Positions 16,538 to 25,019 of a stretch of 64,000 nt of DNA are shown here, one piece after another. Within the stretch, counting starts at the first letter, position 1. Every line of letters begins with the position of its first letter. Under the pieces are notes generated by a model, which searched no databases, was not told the DNA's origin, and saw nothing but the letters and a program-made list of their open reading frames with translations. Location: NCBI RefSeq assembly GCF_031626495.1, contig NZ_JAMQOJ010000001.1, positions 620,001 through 684,000 of the forward strand, written 5' to 3'. This DNA is from Natrinema sp031626495 (GTDB lineage Archaea > Halobacteriota > Halobacteria > Halobacteriales > Natrialbaceae). The position numbers were made by a program, and so were the translations under genes.

Positions 16538-16906
16538 TCAACCCTCGAGCGGAATCTCCTTGCCGCGGGCGGTCGACTCGACCGTCGGCAGCCGGACCTC
16601 GAGGACGCCGTTGGTGTACTCGGCGCTGATTTCGTCGTCGGCGACGGTCTTGGGGAACCGGAACCGACGGTGATAGGTCTCCTTCCGGCCGCGACTCTCG
16701 TCGGTGTGTTCGGCGGCGACGTTCAGGACGCCGTCGTCCCACGCCAGCTCGATCTCGTCGGTCTCGAAGCCCGGCATGTCGACGGTGAGGACGAACTCGT
16801 CGTCCTCTTCGTACAGTTCGTAGTCGTTGCCACCGATGTCCTCGAATAGCTGGGACGGCAGGTCGAGGTTCTGCATCCAGGGGCTTGGTGTGCGTGTGGG
16901 CACCAT
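16538..16906 (-). CDS. Hsp20/alpha-crystallin small heat shock protein
   Basis: This is 122 residues from ATG 16906, or 112 from ATG 16876. The alpha-crystallin domain covers about 25-115, with EEDDEFVLTVDMPGFETDEI (beta-2/3), YHRRFRFPKTVADDEISAEY and the conserved NGVLEVRLP segment. The short C-terminal tail ends EIPLEG with an I-x-L-type element used in oligomer assembly. Small Hsps are ATP-independent holdases. It is divergent from the gene at 17066, with an AT-rich promoter region (GTAATAAATTTC) between them. Confidence 0.92.
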   Translation of the reverse strand: MVPTRTPSPWMQNLDLPSQLFEDIGGNDYELYEEDDEFVLTVDMPGFETDEIELAWDDGVLNVAAEHTDESRGRKETYHRRFRFPKTVADDEISAEYTNGVLEVRLPTVESTARGKEIPLEG

Positions 16907-17065
16907 GGCTGATCGCCCCGCATCCAGTAGAACGCTGTTCGCGGTTCGTAATAAATTTCTCGGATCGTGCTACGATCTGCCAAATCGAGGCCACTCGAGG
17001 AACGGTCGCTACCGACACGCCGAGCGAGGAAAAGGCCCATTAGTTCCCCGACACATCCTTTAGCT

Positions 17066-17380
17066 ATGGGACTCGGCAGCACCGCAAAGAAGATTCAGAC
17101 CCTCTCGGATCGGGCCGAGGCGATGTACAAGCAAGTACAGAAGCTCCAGCAGCGAATCACGGGGTTAGAGGAGAAAACGGACGAAACCCACGACACGGTC
17201 ACCCGGCTGGATCACCAGCTCACCGAGCAGCGCCAACTGCTGCTCGCGCTCGCCGAGGAACAGGGGATAGACGGCGAGGAGATCCTCGCCGAGGCGGCGA
17301 TCGACGAGGTCGACGTCGACGCCGACGACTCGGCGTCGAGCGAAGCCGAGACGACCGCCGGCGAGACGACGGCCGAGTAG
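17066..17380 (+). CDS. Haloarchaeal coiled-coil hypothetical protein (DUF5798-like)
   Basis: Start ATG 17066 (MGLGSTAKKIQTLSDRAEAM), 104 residues. Residues 1-70 form a continuous heptad helix (VQKLQQRITGLEEKTDETHD, then LTEQRQLLLALAEEQGID) and the C-terminus is a disordered acidic Asp/Glu/Ser/Thr tail. It looks like the conserved haloarchaeal DUF5798 type, from memory. Function unknown. Confidence 0.72.
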   Translation: MGLGSTAKKIQTLSDRAEAMYKQVQKLQQRITGLEEKTDETHDTVTRLDHQLTEQRQLLLALAEEQGIDGEEILAEAAIDEVDVDADDSASSEAETTAGETTAE

Positions 17381-17454
17381 CCCGCTCTCGGAGTTTGCGC
17401 GGGTCCACCGGACCGGGACAAGAGCTAACAGCGGCGATACCTTTTGCCGGCACG

Positions 17455-18435
17455 ATGACGACCTACGAGGAGCCGGTCGACTCCGTCCTCGAGACGATCG
17501 GCCGAACGCCGCTGGTCCGGCTGCACGGCGGTCCGACGGACGTGCCGATCTACGCGAAACTCGAGTCGTTCAACCCCGGTGCGAGCATCAAAGACCGGAT
17601 CGGCCGCTACATGCTCGAGCGGATGCTCGAGCGCGGCGACGTTTCGCCCGGCGGCACGATCGTCGAGCCGACCGCCGGCAACACTGGCATCGGTTTCGCG
17701 ATCGCAGCCGGGCGACTCGGGCTCGAGGCCGTCTTCGTCGTCCCCGAACGGTTCAGCGTGGAGAAACAGCAGTTGATGGCCGCACTAGGTGCGGACGTGA
17801 TCAACACGCCCACGGCTGACGGGATGGACGGTGCGATCGAACGCGCACACGAACTCGCCGCGGAACTCGAAGACGCCGTCGTCCCCCAGCAGTTCTCGAA
17901 TCCGCTGAACGCTCAGGCCCACTACGAGACGACCGCTCCCGAGATCTACGAGGCGCTCGACGGGGAGGTCGGTGCCATCGTCGCCGGCTGTGGCACCGCC
18001 GGTACGCTCATGGGGCTCGCCCGCTACGCCCGCGAACACGACCCCGACACCCACGTCGTCGCCGTCGAACCCGAAGGGTCGGTGTACGGCGAACTCCTCG
18101 GCGAGGACCGCGAGGAAGCCGAGTACAAGATCGAGGGGATCGGCACTCACGACGTCACGACGAACGAACTGTTCGACCCCGAGTTGGTCGATACGGTCGA
18201 CGCGGTCTCGGACCGCGACGCCCACGATGAACTCGAGCGACTCGCTCGCGAGGAGGGGCATCTGGTCGCCTCGAGTGCGGGTGCCGCGAGCGTCGCCGCC
18301 AAACGAGTCGCCGGAGAAATCGCCGACGGCGATCTCGACGTTCCGTCCGAGACGGTCGTCACGATCTTCCCCGACTCGAGCGAGCGATACCTCTCGAAGG
18401 GGATCTACCGCTCGTTCGAGGAGTGGACGTCGTAG
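17455..18435 (+). CDS. cysK: Cysteine synthase / PLP-dependent beta-replacing enzyme (CysK-CysM family)
   Basis: Start ATG 17455 gives 326 residues. The PLP lysine lies in NPGASIKDRIGRYMLE. The substrate-binding loop PTAGNTGIG, the phosphate loop GCGTAGTLMG and the C-terminal FPDSSERYLSKGIY (Ser that holds the pyridine nitrogen) are all present. The enzyme makes cysteine from O-acetylserine (or O-phosphoserine) and sulfide in the cytoplasm; an archaeal cystathionine beta-synthase role cannot be excluded. It faces the CoA-binding gene, ending 10 bp from it. Confidence 0.92.
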   Translation: MTTYEEPVDSVLETIGRTPLVRLHGGPTDVPIYAKLESFNPGASIKDRIGRYMLERMLERGDVSPGGTIVEPTAGNTGIGFAIAAGRLGLEAVFVVPERFSVEKQQLMAALGADVINTPTADGMDGAIERAHELAAELEDAVVPQQFSNPLNAQAHYETTAPEIYEALDGEVGAIVAGCGTAGTLMGLARYAREHDPDTHVVAVEPEGSVYGELLGEDREEAEYKIEGIGTHDVTTNELFDPELVDTVDAVSDRDAHDELERLAREEGHLVASSAGAASVAAKRVAGEIADGDLDVPSETVVTIFPDSSERYLSKGIYRSFEEWTS

Positions 18436-18445
18436 GCGGGCCGGA

Positions 18446-18856
18446 TCAGGCCGCCAGCCGCCGGTGCTGAACCTTCATACAGCGGTCCTGAACGACCTGC
18501 TTTCCTTCGGTCTCCGCGCGGGTGGCCGCCTCGTCGTCGCGGATGCCCTGCTGGGTCCAGATGACCTGCACGTCGTCGCGCTCGAGGGCCGCGTCGACGA
18601 TCTCCCCGACCTCCTCGCTGGGACGGAAGATACAGACCACGTCGATCTCGTCGTCGACGTCCGCGAGCGAATCGTAGACCTCGCGGCCGAAGATCTCGTC
18701 GGCGTAGGGGTTGACCGGAATCACGTCGTAGCCGTGCTCGAGCAGGTACTTCGGTACGTCGTGGGCCGCTTTCCCCGGCGTACTCGAGCAGCCGACGACG
18801 GCGATCGTGTCGTAGTCGAGGATTGCCTCGAGTTCGTCTGCGGAGTCGACTGGCAT
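18446..18856 (-). CDS. CoA-binding domain protein (YccU-like)
   Basis: 136 residues forming a single Rossmann-like CoA-binding domain: IAVVGCSSTPGKAAHDVPKY (nucleotide loop), VIPVNPYADEIFGREVYDSL and IDVVCIFRPSEEVGEIVDAA. Proteins of this size bind CoA or acyl-CoA; the exact role is undefined. The second half has the usual W-T-Q-Q-G and C-M-K terminal motifs. It is convergent with cysK. Confidence 0.88.
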   Translation of the reverse strand: MPVDSADELEAILDYDTIAVVGCSSTPGKAAHDVPKYLLEHGYDVIPVNPYADEIFGREVYDSLADVDDEIDVVCIFRPSEEVGEIVDAALERDDVQVIWTQQGIRDDEAATRAETEGKQVVQDRCMKVQHRRLAA

Positions 18857-18930
18857 ACGCGCAGCTACGCGCTCGAGCAGTAAACGTCTCGGGGTCGCGG
18901 AGAACGTGTGCGTGGCCGCAAGCGGTCAGA

Positions 18931-19563
18931 TCACGTCGAGAAGCCGGCCGTCCGAATCTCGGGTTCCTCGCCGTCGGCCGACTCCTCGAGCTCGAGGACG
19001 CCGTCGAACAGCTGTTTGAGCGTGTTCATCGTCTGGTCGTCGTGGGCGGTCGAGTCGATGACGTAGATGCCCATGGCGTCGGCGCTCTGGATTCGGCCCG
19101 TGAAGACGTGGAGGAACCGGAACACGGTCTGCAGGTCGGAGTACATCAGCAGCGTCGAGACGGAGTGGAGGAGGACGCGGTTCTCGGTGAGCCCGCGCGC
19201 CTCGTAAAACTCTTGGAGGAACTCCGAGAGTTTAATTCCGATACCGGTCATGTCGACGGGCGAGGACGCGTACTTGATCCGCGGATCGTCGTCGATGGTC
19301 CCGATGCCGCGCTGTTTCGTCACGCAGTCGACGACACCGACGTCGGGATCGACGCCGTCGCCGACGTGATCGTCGAAGCTCTCGAGGACCTTGTCGGCGC
19401 TATCTTTCGTGGTAACGACGATCGACCCGTCACCTCGATTTGCACCGCTCGCCAGTATATCGAAGGCGATCCGCCGCTTTCCCGTCAGTGGCGGGCCCGC
19501 GATTAGCACGTTCGTCCCCGGATCGATCTCGACGTCCGGAAGGACATCTGCGAGGTCATACAT
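18931..19563 (-). CDS. RecA-superfamily (KaiC/RadA-like) ATPase-domain protein
   Basis: 210 residues with the RecA-fold layout. The P-loop is variant (VLIAGPPLTGKRRIAFDILA, G-P-P-L-T-G-K-R). Later segments are FDDHVGDGVDPDVGVVDCVT and LTENRVLLHSVSTLLMYSDL (Walker B-like strand without the usual Asp). Haloarchaea carry many such single-domain proteins, often near signalling genes; a regulatory ATP-binding role is plausible. A TATA-like element with an upstream BRE-like AAAG lies about 95 bp upstream. Confidence 0.75.
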   Translation of the reverse strand: MYDLADVLPDVEIDPGTNVLIAGPPLTGKRRIAFDILASGANRGDGSIVVTTKDSADKVLESFDDHVGDGVDPDVGVVDCVTKQRGIGTIDDDPRIKYASSPVDMTGIGIKLSEFLQEFYEARGLTENRVLLHSVSTLLMYSDLQTVFRFLHVFTGRIQSADAMGIYVIDSTAHDDQTMNTLKQLFDGVLELEESADGEEPEIRTAGFST

Positions 19564-19653
19564 ACCAGATACTCACATCCACCGCCGCCGCGACGACGTC
19601 CTGGTACCGCCCACTTCAGCGTCCGGCGTGTTACATGAAAATACGCGAAGCGG

Positions 19654-19668
19654 CTTATAGTACTTTTG
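19654..19668 (-). promoter_or_regulatory. BRE/TATA-like promoter for the RecA-fold gene
   Basis: On the minus strand AAAAGTACTATAAGCC combines a purine-rich BRE with a TATA-like core in otherwise GC-rich DNA. The distance to the start codon at 19563 would leave an mRNA leader of about 65 nt, long for a haloarchaeon, so a second closer promoter cannot be excluded. Confidence 0.4.
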
Positions 19669-19737
19669 ATTAGAAAACACGTTGTGAACGCCGACTGCGT
19701 CGCCGGTGGTCGCTCGGCTGGTACGGCCTTCGGGTGG

Positions 19738-20598
19738 CTACACCGCCGGTAGCTCGAGGGCAGCGCGGCCGACAATAAACGCCAGCGCGGCGAGGAACAT
19801 GCCGTACTTGAGCCGCGACTGGCCTACCGTCGGGTCCCGGAAGCTCTCGTAGGCGGCCGCGAGCATGACCGCGTCGGCCGGGGCGACCACCAGCAGATAG
19901 GCGACCCCGAAGTCACCGCGGACGTACGGCAGCGGGCTCGCGACCACCGCTGCCCCAAGGAGGACGGCGGCGATAGCCAGCGCTCGGCGTTCGCCGATCG
20001 CGATCGGGAGCGTGTTCAGCCCCTCCTCGCGGTCCCCCTCGATGTCCTCGACGTCCTTGACGATCTCCCTGGTCAGCGTCGCGACCGCCGCGAGGATAAA
20101 GAGGACGATCGCGGGGACGAGTTCGCCGTCTCCGCGGACCGCTGCGGCCCCAAACAGGAACGTGCTCCCCACCAGGTAGGCGACCAGCGCGTTGCCGAGT
20201 CCCGGCAGGCCCTTGAACACCTCGGTGTAGGCCACCAGCGCCAGGAGATTGATCCCGGCGATGGCGAGCGCCAACCGCGGGAGCGTCAGTGCGAACGCGA
20301 CCGCACCCGCGAAGAGCGCAACGCTGAAGACGAGCGCCCCGCGCGGGCTCACCGCGCCGCGTGGGATCGCTCTGTCGGGCTGGTTGACTCGATCGATCTC
20401 GCGGTCGAAGTAGTCGTTGATCGCGTTCCCGGCACCGACCGCGAGCCCCGTGGCCGCGACCGCCGCGGCGACCGCAAGCGGATCGCCGGCGACACCGCCC
20501 GCGACGAACGCCCCGATGAAGGTCAGCACGCTCGAGGCGACCACGTTCACCGGCCGGGTCAACTCGAGCAACCCGCGAACCGTCTCCCCCGCTGTCAT
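19738..20598 (-). CDS. UbiA-family prenyltransferase, probable digeranylgeranylglyceryl phosphate synthase
   Basis: 286 residues with about eight membrane helices. Both Asp-rich motifs are present: NAINDYFDREIDRVNQPDRA (first, N-D-x-x-D-x-x-x-D) and VKDVEDIEGDREEGLNTLPI (second). Archaeal homologues of this length add the second geranylgeranyl chain to geranylgeranylglyceryl phosphate in membrane ether-lipid synthesis. N-terminal LELTRPVNVVASSVLTFIG is typical. It is a housekeeping gene. Confidence 0.9.
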   Translation of the reverse strand: MTAGETVRGLLELTRPVNVVASSVLTFIGAFVAGGVAGDPLAVAAAVAATGLAVGAGNAINDYFDREIDRVNQPDRAIPRGAVSPRGALVFSVALFAGAVAFALTLPRLALAIAGINLLALVAYTEVFKGLPGLGNALVAYLVGSTFLFGAAAVRGDGELVPAIVLFILAAVATLTREIVKDVEDIEGDREEGLNTLPIAIGERRALAIAAVLLGAAVVASPLPYVRGDFGVAYLLVVAPADAVMLAAAYESFRDPTVGQSRLKYGMFLAALAFIVGRAALELPAV

Positions 20599-20723
20599 AG
20601 GGGGGAGTGGTCAGGCGGCCCGGTTAAACGGTGCGGTCCGCGGCCGGTGCGTTCGCTCGTGGACGGAAGCCACCGGAGACGAAATCACGGACGGAGAACC
20701 GACCCCAGGACCGGGGTGGCGGC

Positions 20724-20906
20724 TCAGCGCCACTGCTCGAGGTCACAGAGCGTTTCGCCCTCGACCTCGAGCCACTTGGTCATCCGCTCGTCGCCGCTCG
20801 CGTCGGCTGGCACGGCGGTCCAGAACTGCTCGTCGTCGGTGAGCAACTCGAGCGGCGTCGTGCCGGACTGCGCCTCGTCGGGGATTGGGGCCTCGTTCAC
20901 CGTCAT
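20724..20906 (-). CDS. Small conserved haloarchaeal protein
   Basis: Start ATG 20906 (MTVNEAPIPDEAQSGTTPLE), 60 residues, ending GETLCDLEQWR. Small, acidic, one Cys, no membrane segment. The frame extends upstream through the tRNA-Arg gene on the opposite strand, but that extension is an artefact. Family not recognised with certainty; it has the look of a conserved haloarchaeal DUF. Confidence 0.62.
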   Translation of the reverse strand: MTVNEAPIPDEAQSGTTPLELLTDDEQFWTAVPADASGDERMTKWLEVEGETLCDLEQWR

Positions 20907-21055
20907 AGCACAGATAGACGTTGGGAGCCTATACCAAAGACCCCCCGCGGTGATTGTCATCGAGTGAAAATTGTCGGTCAGTGAGCGTGTCAGCCCCTGT
21001 CGGAATCGCTGAAAATCGAGTGACTTATACGGACTCATCGGAAACGAAACGGTGA

Positions 21056-21130
21056 GGGCGCTTAGCTCAGTCTGGACAGAGTACTTGGCTTCGGACCAAG
21101 CTGTCACGGGTTCAAATCCTGTAGCGCCCA
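21056..21130 (+). tRNA. tRNA-Arg (anticodon TCG)
   Basis: A complete cloverleaf: acceptor GGGCGCT pairs with AGCGCCC plus discriminator A; D-arm TAGCTCAGTCTGG; anticodon stem CTTGG/CCAAG around loop CTTCGGA (anticodon TCG, decoding CGA arginine codons); T-arm with GGTTCAAATCC. No intron. A TATA-like ACTTATAC lies about 27 bp upstream. The tRNA marks the switch from core to accessory DNA, and an integrase gene follows 280 bp later, so its 3-prime half is the probable attachment site. Confidence 0.96.
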
Positions 21131-21409
21131 TCCCTTCTGTAATTAATTCGAATTCGCAAGACGGCGTCTACCCGTATTTAGTTTTGGTGGTCGTTCGCAT
21201 TTGGATTTCAACCCGTCACAGGTTCGCGCCCGACGGTTGCGCGCGATTGAGTAGGATTCAATGTTGCCAAAATTGACAATCTTATTGGCTATCCTAACTA
21301 AAAAATCACATATGAGGGCATGTAGTCACATGGCACGGTGTCATATACCCCCCATACACCCCCCTGTATGTTACTAGCGAAAATAGAGCAAATCTAAGAC
21401 CACACCGCA
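21131..21409. other. Probable attL-proximal non-coding stretch
   Basis: AT-rich compared with the upstream core, with no coding frame. It separates the tRNA from the integrase tail and should contain the integration junction. I did not find a second copy of the tRNA 3-prime end (TTCAAATCCTGTAGCGCC) anywhere in the window by eye, so the other end of the element is either outside or eroded. Confidence 0.4.
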
Positions 21410-22435
21410 CTACTCGTCATCCTCGAGCGCATCCATAAACTTCCGCCGCCTCGCTGCTTTCTCATCGGGATCAGCAGTGTCGTAGTGCTTCCGAATGATA
21501 TCCACACTATTGTCCGCGCGGTCTGCGACGACCTGATCCGGCCAACCCTGATCCAGATGATAGGTGATGCTTGCCTTTCTCACGCGTTTCGGTGAGACTG
21601 AATCATTACACAGGTGGGCATTATTTGCACTGGTAGCTTCGCACTCGTCACAAGAACATTCCTCACCGATATACGACGGCGTCGTCGTCCAATAGATGTC
21701 CTTCGCTACTGACTGCCGCGGCGGGCGTCCAGATTCCCATGCGATGAGTGGCTTGCGACCATACTCGTCTGTGACATCCGGGCGCTGATCATCAATCCAA
21801 TCGGCAACAATCTCAGCGACATCATCAGCAAGGTTGATGTCCCGTTCACTATCGTACTGTTTCTTCAGTCCAGTCCCCTCGTCGGGGCGATGTCGGATTT
21901 TTAATGTTTGATCAGCGCGGTCAAAATCTGAGACGTCAAGCGAGTGCACCGTGCAGTTCCGAAGCGTCGCATGCCAAATCAACTCATATACTACATGCTC
22001 ACGCTTGGCATACTCGTATTTTCGCAGATATTCCTGAATCCGTACCGCCCGGGGGATCGCAATTGAATCGAGATCGACCCCATCATGTTTATCGAGAGAT
22101 GGCGATTTCACCGCGGCCGTCATGTCCGTCTCGAGGTGATTATAATCCTCGCACCAACGGACAAAAACCCGCAACGTATCCATCTGCGTCTTCAGCGTGA
22201 TCTTCTTCACCTCCTTGTTCCGCCACTGACGGAACTCTCGGAAATGCGTCGGGCGAATATCCGACAGGTACTGAATGCCCTGCTCTTCACACCAATCCGC
22301 GAACGTCGACAGACGATGACTATGGGCTCGTACTGTCCCATCCTCGGCGTCAACTGCCTTATCATCCAAATACTGAGAAATCGCATCGTGCACAGTCAGG
22401 TCGTCCTCCGGTGTGGTCGTAGCTGATTGGGCCAT
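21410..22435 (-). CDS. Tyrosine recombinase / phage-type integrase
   Basis: 341 residues. The N-terminal SAM-like core-binding domain spans about 10-115 (TVRAHSHRLSTFADWCEEQG, then TLRVFVRWCEDYN). The catalytic domain shows the first Arg in ATLRNCTVHSLDVSDFD and the nucleophile region near KHYD. It carries a Cys-rich insertion (CSCDECEATSANNAHLC) typical of haloarchaeal integrases and probably zinc-binding. The gene points toward the tRNA-Arg, the usual placement for a tRNA-targeting integrase. It is probably the driver of the element that starts at 21131. Confidence 0.9.
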   Translation of the reverse strand: MAQSATTTPEDDLTVHDAISQYLDDKAVDAEDGTVRAHSHRLSTFADWCEEQGIQYLSDIRPTHFREFRQWRNKEVKKITLKTQMDTLRVFVRWCEDYNHLETDMTAAVKSPSLDKHDGVDLDSIAIPRAVRIQEYLRKYEYAKREHVVYELIWHATLRNCTVHSLDVSDFDRADQTLKIRHRPDEGTGLKKQYDSERDINLADDVAEIVADWIDDQRPDVTDEYGRKPLIAWESGRPPRQSVAKDIYWTTTPSYIGEECSCDECEATSANNAHLCNDSVSPKRVRKASITYHLDQGWPDQVVADRADNSVDIIRKHYDTADPDEKAARRRKFMDALEDDE

Positions 22436-23127
22436 GATTTTATCTACAATTTGACATTAGGGGATTGTCCATTATAAAAGCCGTTGACGATCATCTAGAC
22501 AATCACCACATACTATGTGTGTATGCGCAGTTCATGGAGTCTCGCACCCGGACCTTTTTCTGAAACATTCTGTTCGCATACCTACCAAACGGCTGTTTCA
22601 GTAGAAGGGTGTCACGTCAATAGGGTTTCAACAGATCCGTTAGTGGAGAATGACGGCGGGTACGAGGGGAAACATTGAGTCAGTGTTGATTGGGTCGGTC
22701 CCACCGCAAACCTCGTTTCCGGTTCGTTTTCACCCGCGTGTGGATCGGGATTTTGAAGCCAACCCCGTTCCAAAATCGGTCCCTCTACCTCACCTCGTAT
22801 AATCCATTATACAGGACCAAAGAGTCGAGCCCGATCACCGGGATCACTAAGCCCGACCGCTTGCCGTCTAATTCCTCGCGAAGTTCGTCAGGTTCCGCTT
22901 CGACCCCGACAACACGGGTATCTATGACGCGGAAGGCATCGCGAGCTTGGGTCACCCCTTCCGAGCACGGAAGTCGACCCTCTCCAAATTGCCCGGGCAC
23001 GTATCTATCACGTCAGGCCCGGGCACGTAGCACTCCCGACACAGACACAGCAACCCGTTTGACTCCTTGCTGGCCAATTCATATATTTGTCATTACAACT
23101 CGAGCGAGTCGTAGATATCGCACGACA
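22436..23127. other. Low-coding region with IS-end-like sequence
   Basis: Between the integrase and the zinc-finger cluster there is no convincing complete gene. It contains a short motif at about 22573-22607 (TTCGCATACCTACC, then AACGGCTGTTTCAGTAG) repeated with changes at 51875-51909. There is also GGGTTTCAACAG (22622-22633), whose reverse complement TTGTTGAAACCC recurs near 63218, and a near-palindrome GTATAATCCATTATAC at 22797-22812. These look like ends of lost insertion sequences. One minus-strand frame at 22785-23000 is listed separately. Confidence 0.4.
22785..23000 (-). CDS. Possible small hypothetical protein or gene fragment
   Basis: 71 residues, with an acidic coding-like core DTRVVGVEAEPDELREELDG followed by SGLVIPVIGLDSLVLYNGLY. 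No recognised domain. The start (MPGQFGEG) lies in GC-rich DNA with an inverted CCCGGGC repeat just upstream, and there is no clear promoter. It may be the 3-prime part of an eroded gene. Confidence 0.35.
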   Translation of the reverse strand: MPGQFGEGRLPCSEGVTQARDAFRVIDTRVVGVEAEPDELREELDGKRSGLVIPVIGLDSLVLYNGLYEVR

Positions 23128-23349
23128 TCATTCCGAATCACCCTCGACCGAGACGAGCAGTCCCTGACAGTCGACAGGACACCCCGCGGGCGTCAAATAC
23201 ACATAACTCAATTCTTTACATCCCTCACAGCGATACGCGACCGTTCGCGCCGCTCCGTTCAGTTTGTGGCACTTCGATTCATCAAGTCGGCGGACTTGCA
23301 CGCCGTCGTCACCGCACCGGTAACAATCGAAGTGCACCGTCTTAGTCAT
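23128..23349 (-). CDS. Small multi-cysteine zinc-finger protein
   Basis: 73 residues from ATG 23349 (MTKTVHFDCYRCGDDGVQVR). Two knuckles, CYRCG and CEGC, plus a distal CPVDC form a likely double zinc ribbon. The start overlaps the end of the next upstream gene (23342) by 8 bp, so it is translated from the same mRNA. Such proteins are common cargo of haloarchaeal plasmids and proviruses, often nucleic-acid binding. Confidence 0.65.
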   Translation of the reverse strand: MTKTVHFDCYRCGDDGVQVRRLDESKCHKLNGAARTVAYRCEGCKELSYVYLTPAGCPVDCQGLLVSVEGDSE

Positions 23350-23809
23350 CGGAATCACCCCCTCCGAACGAGTTGCGAGCATACAGGGCCACCCGTCCCG
23401 TTCCCTCGTCATTGTGCGCGACGATGAACCCCGGATTCTTATCGTTTGTGAGAAATTTTACCGAGTCCGCCGGTTTCAGTAACCGACGTGGTGAGTATGC
23501 GGAGGAGAGCGGGAGTGCGAGTCCGCCGCCCTGTCTGTGGGGTCGGACGGTCCGACTCGGAACGTCGTAGGGATTACACCCCATCCGGTCGGCGATATCG
23601 GACATGTGTTCCGCCGCGCAGAGCACCGACACGCGCTCCATATCATAGAACAACACGACGACGCCTTCCCCGTCCTCAAGAGCTAAGGAGAGGATATTCG
23701 TCGAGCGCCCCTTCACCTCGCCCTGTTCGACCTCGCCGAAGCGAGCGTCTGCGCACGGTCCCGAGGCCTGCGCGATGATTGTCTCGCCCGACTTGCGCAC
23801 TCCAGCCAT
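23342..23809 (-). CDS. Hypothetical protein of the integrative element
   Basis: 155 residues, mixed alpha/beta, with no recognised motif. Features include a hydrophobic strand (GVVVLFYDMERVSVLC) and a Gly/Asp-rich tail. It starts exactly at the stop of the upstream gene (23809 shared base), so the three genes 23128-24321 form a tightly coupled operon read on the minus strand. Confidence 0.6.
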   Translation of the reverse strand: MAGVRKSGETIIAQASGPCADARFGEVEQGEVKGRSTNILSLALEDGEGVVVLFYDMERVSVLCAAEHMSDIADRMGCNPYDVPSRTVRPHRQGGGLALPLSSAYSPRRLLKPADSVKFLTNDKNPGFIVAHNDEGTGRVALYARNSFGGGDSDD

Positions 23810-24321
23810 TAGGCAGCACCTCCGTTGAGAACAAACTCAATGATTAAGTTGCCATGGTCCTGCTCGTCCCAGAACTGCGCAGATCCGTCGCTGATCGATT
23901 CAACACGCCAACCCTCGGCGATCCCAGTAATTTCGTGGAAGACCGTCCGTGAGCAGGTATCTGGTTCTTCATCGGGCCACTCCTCAATGTCGTGGACAGG
24001 GTATTCCGCGTCTATTTCCACCACGGTAAACACGCCAGTATCGTAGATTGTCCACACGGTGTCATCGTCTGCACGCCCTGCGATGGCGCAGAATCGGGAG
24101 TCACTGTCGGGATCGTAGAGGACTGCGGTATGGGAGTTCCCGTAGACGTCGTTTGGACGCGCGAGTTGGGCGATGTCTGGTTCGATATCGGCCGCGCGAT
24201 AATTGTTCGGTGCATCGTCCGCGACGGTGAACGCGGTGCGGGCGGTGTCGATGCAGTCAGCATTCGCGAGTTCTTGTTCGATGTTAGTTTCTCCATCGTG
24301 GTCAATGGGCTCTGGAACCAT
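23809..24321 (-). CDS. Hypothetical acidic protein, first gene of the small operon
   Basis: 170 residues, strongly acidic, beginning MVPEPIDHDGETNIEQELAN. It is rich in short beta-like stretches (SRFCAIAGRADDDTVWTIYD, GVFTVVEIDAEYPVHDIEEW). No catalytic motif or membrane segment. Function unknown; its position in a provirus-like cluster suggests mobile-element cargo. Confidence 0.6.
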   Translation of the reverse strand: MVPEPIDHDGETNIEQELANADCIDTARTAFTVADDAPNNYRAADIEPDIAQLARPNDVYGNSHTAVLYDPDSDSRFCAIAGRADDDTVWTIYDTGVFTVVEIDAEYPVHDIEEWPDEEPDTCSRTVFHEITGIAEGWRVESISDGSAQFWDEQDHGNLIIEFVLNGGAA

Positions 24322-24617
24322 TGCGACCAGTATAATTGGTTATATCGCTATAAGTTTTACGACACCCAGAACTTGCAATTACGATATAGTCCCCATATAG
24401 TAAAACTGGTCTACGCAGGGGGATCAACCATCCATATTGCGAGGTATATCATTGTCATCTCCGTCTCGGTGCCAATCCATATACACCCAGATGGCAAGCG
24501 TAGTCCTGCCGCGTTCCGAAAGCATCGCATGCACGGTAAACGCAGTGGCCAGTCTGTATCGTCAGTGACCCCCAAGAACTCCACGACCAGTTAGGAAGTC
24601 CACCAGAGAATACCAGA
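24322..24617. other. 296-bp non-coding stretch upstream of the small operon
   Basis: AT-rich, with TATA-like stretches just before 24321 on the minus strand (TATAACCAATTATACTGG direction) that probably drive the 23128-24321 operon. No other gene is seen; plus-strand frames crossing it are shadows. Confidence 0.35.
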
Positions 24618-24776
24618 TCAGAGTAAAAAGAAATAGAGCAGCAGGATCATCGCAAGGACGCGAGTCACCCAGACGGCGACCGTTGAGAACACCGACATCG
24701 CGATAGCCACCAGCCTCGGGACGACTGCAACCACAAGTAGCCAGACGAACAGTTCTACGGACAGTGGGAGTGGCAT
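24618..24776 (-). CDS. Small membrane protein
   Basis: 52 residues from ATG 24776 (MPLPLSVELFVWLLVVAVVP), with two hydrophobic segments separated by a short polar turn (ending MILLLYFFLL). No soluble domain. It lies 5 bp downstream of the zinc-ribbon gene at 24782 on the same strand, so they are likely one operon. Small two-helix proteins of unknown function are frequent in haloarchaeal proviruses. Confidence 0.5.
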   Translation of the reverse strand: MPLPLSVELFVWLLVVAVVPRLVAIAMSVFSTVAVWVTRVLAMILLLYFFLL

Positions 24777-24781
24777 GGGGG

Positions 24782-25015
24782 TCAGGGGATCAGGAACTCC
24801 TCGTCGCAGTCTGCATTCGTGCATTCGATCTCCTGCAAAGAGTTCGAGCTGTAGTAGTGTGCGGATCGATGACACGCAGGACACGTTGCCTCGACGAGCA
24901 ACTCAACCGCGAGTCGGTTCACGAGATTGCGGGGCACGTTCTCGGGGTCCGGATAGTTTTTTATGTTCTTCGCCTCGCGTCCGTCCATGTATCGGCGCTG
25001 GATGTCTTGTACCAT
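24782..25015 (-). CDS. Small zinc-ribbon protein
   Basis: 77 residues from ATG 25015 (MVQDIQRRYMDGREAKNIKN); a start at 25039 inside the preceding gene is possible. The C-terminal half holds CPACHRSAHYYSSNSLQEIE and then CTNADC, a ribbon with uneven spacing. The N-terminal half is helical and basic. Likely nucleic-acid binding. Middle gene of a three-gene minus-strand operon (25020, 24782, 24618). Confidence 0.6.
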   Translation of the reverse strand: MVQDIQRRYMDGREAKNIKNYPDPENVPRNLVNRLAVELLVEATCPACHRSAHYYSSNSLQEIECTNADCDEEFLIP

Positions 25016-25019
25016 CGTA

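Noticed and set aside
20907..21131. N-terminal extension of the 20724-20906 gene (G-A-T-G-F-E-P-V-T-A-W-S-E-A-K-Y)
   Set aside because: This is the antisense translation of the tRNA-Arg gene, a well-known annotation artefact.
22919..22985. 5S rRNA-like motif (CCGAGCACGGAAGTCGACCC)
   Set aside because: It resembles the 5S loop B/C region (CCGAACACGGAAGTTAAGCCC) but the flanking helices I, IV and V cannot be drawn, and the stretch lies within a plausible minus-strand coding frame. Most likely coincidence.
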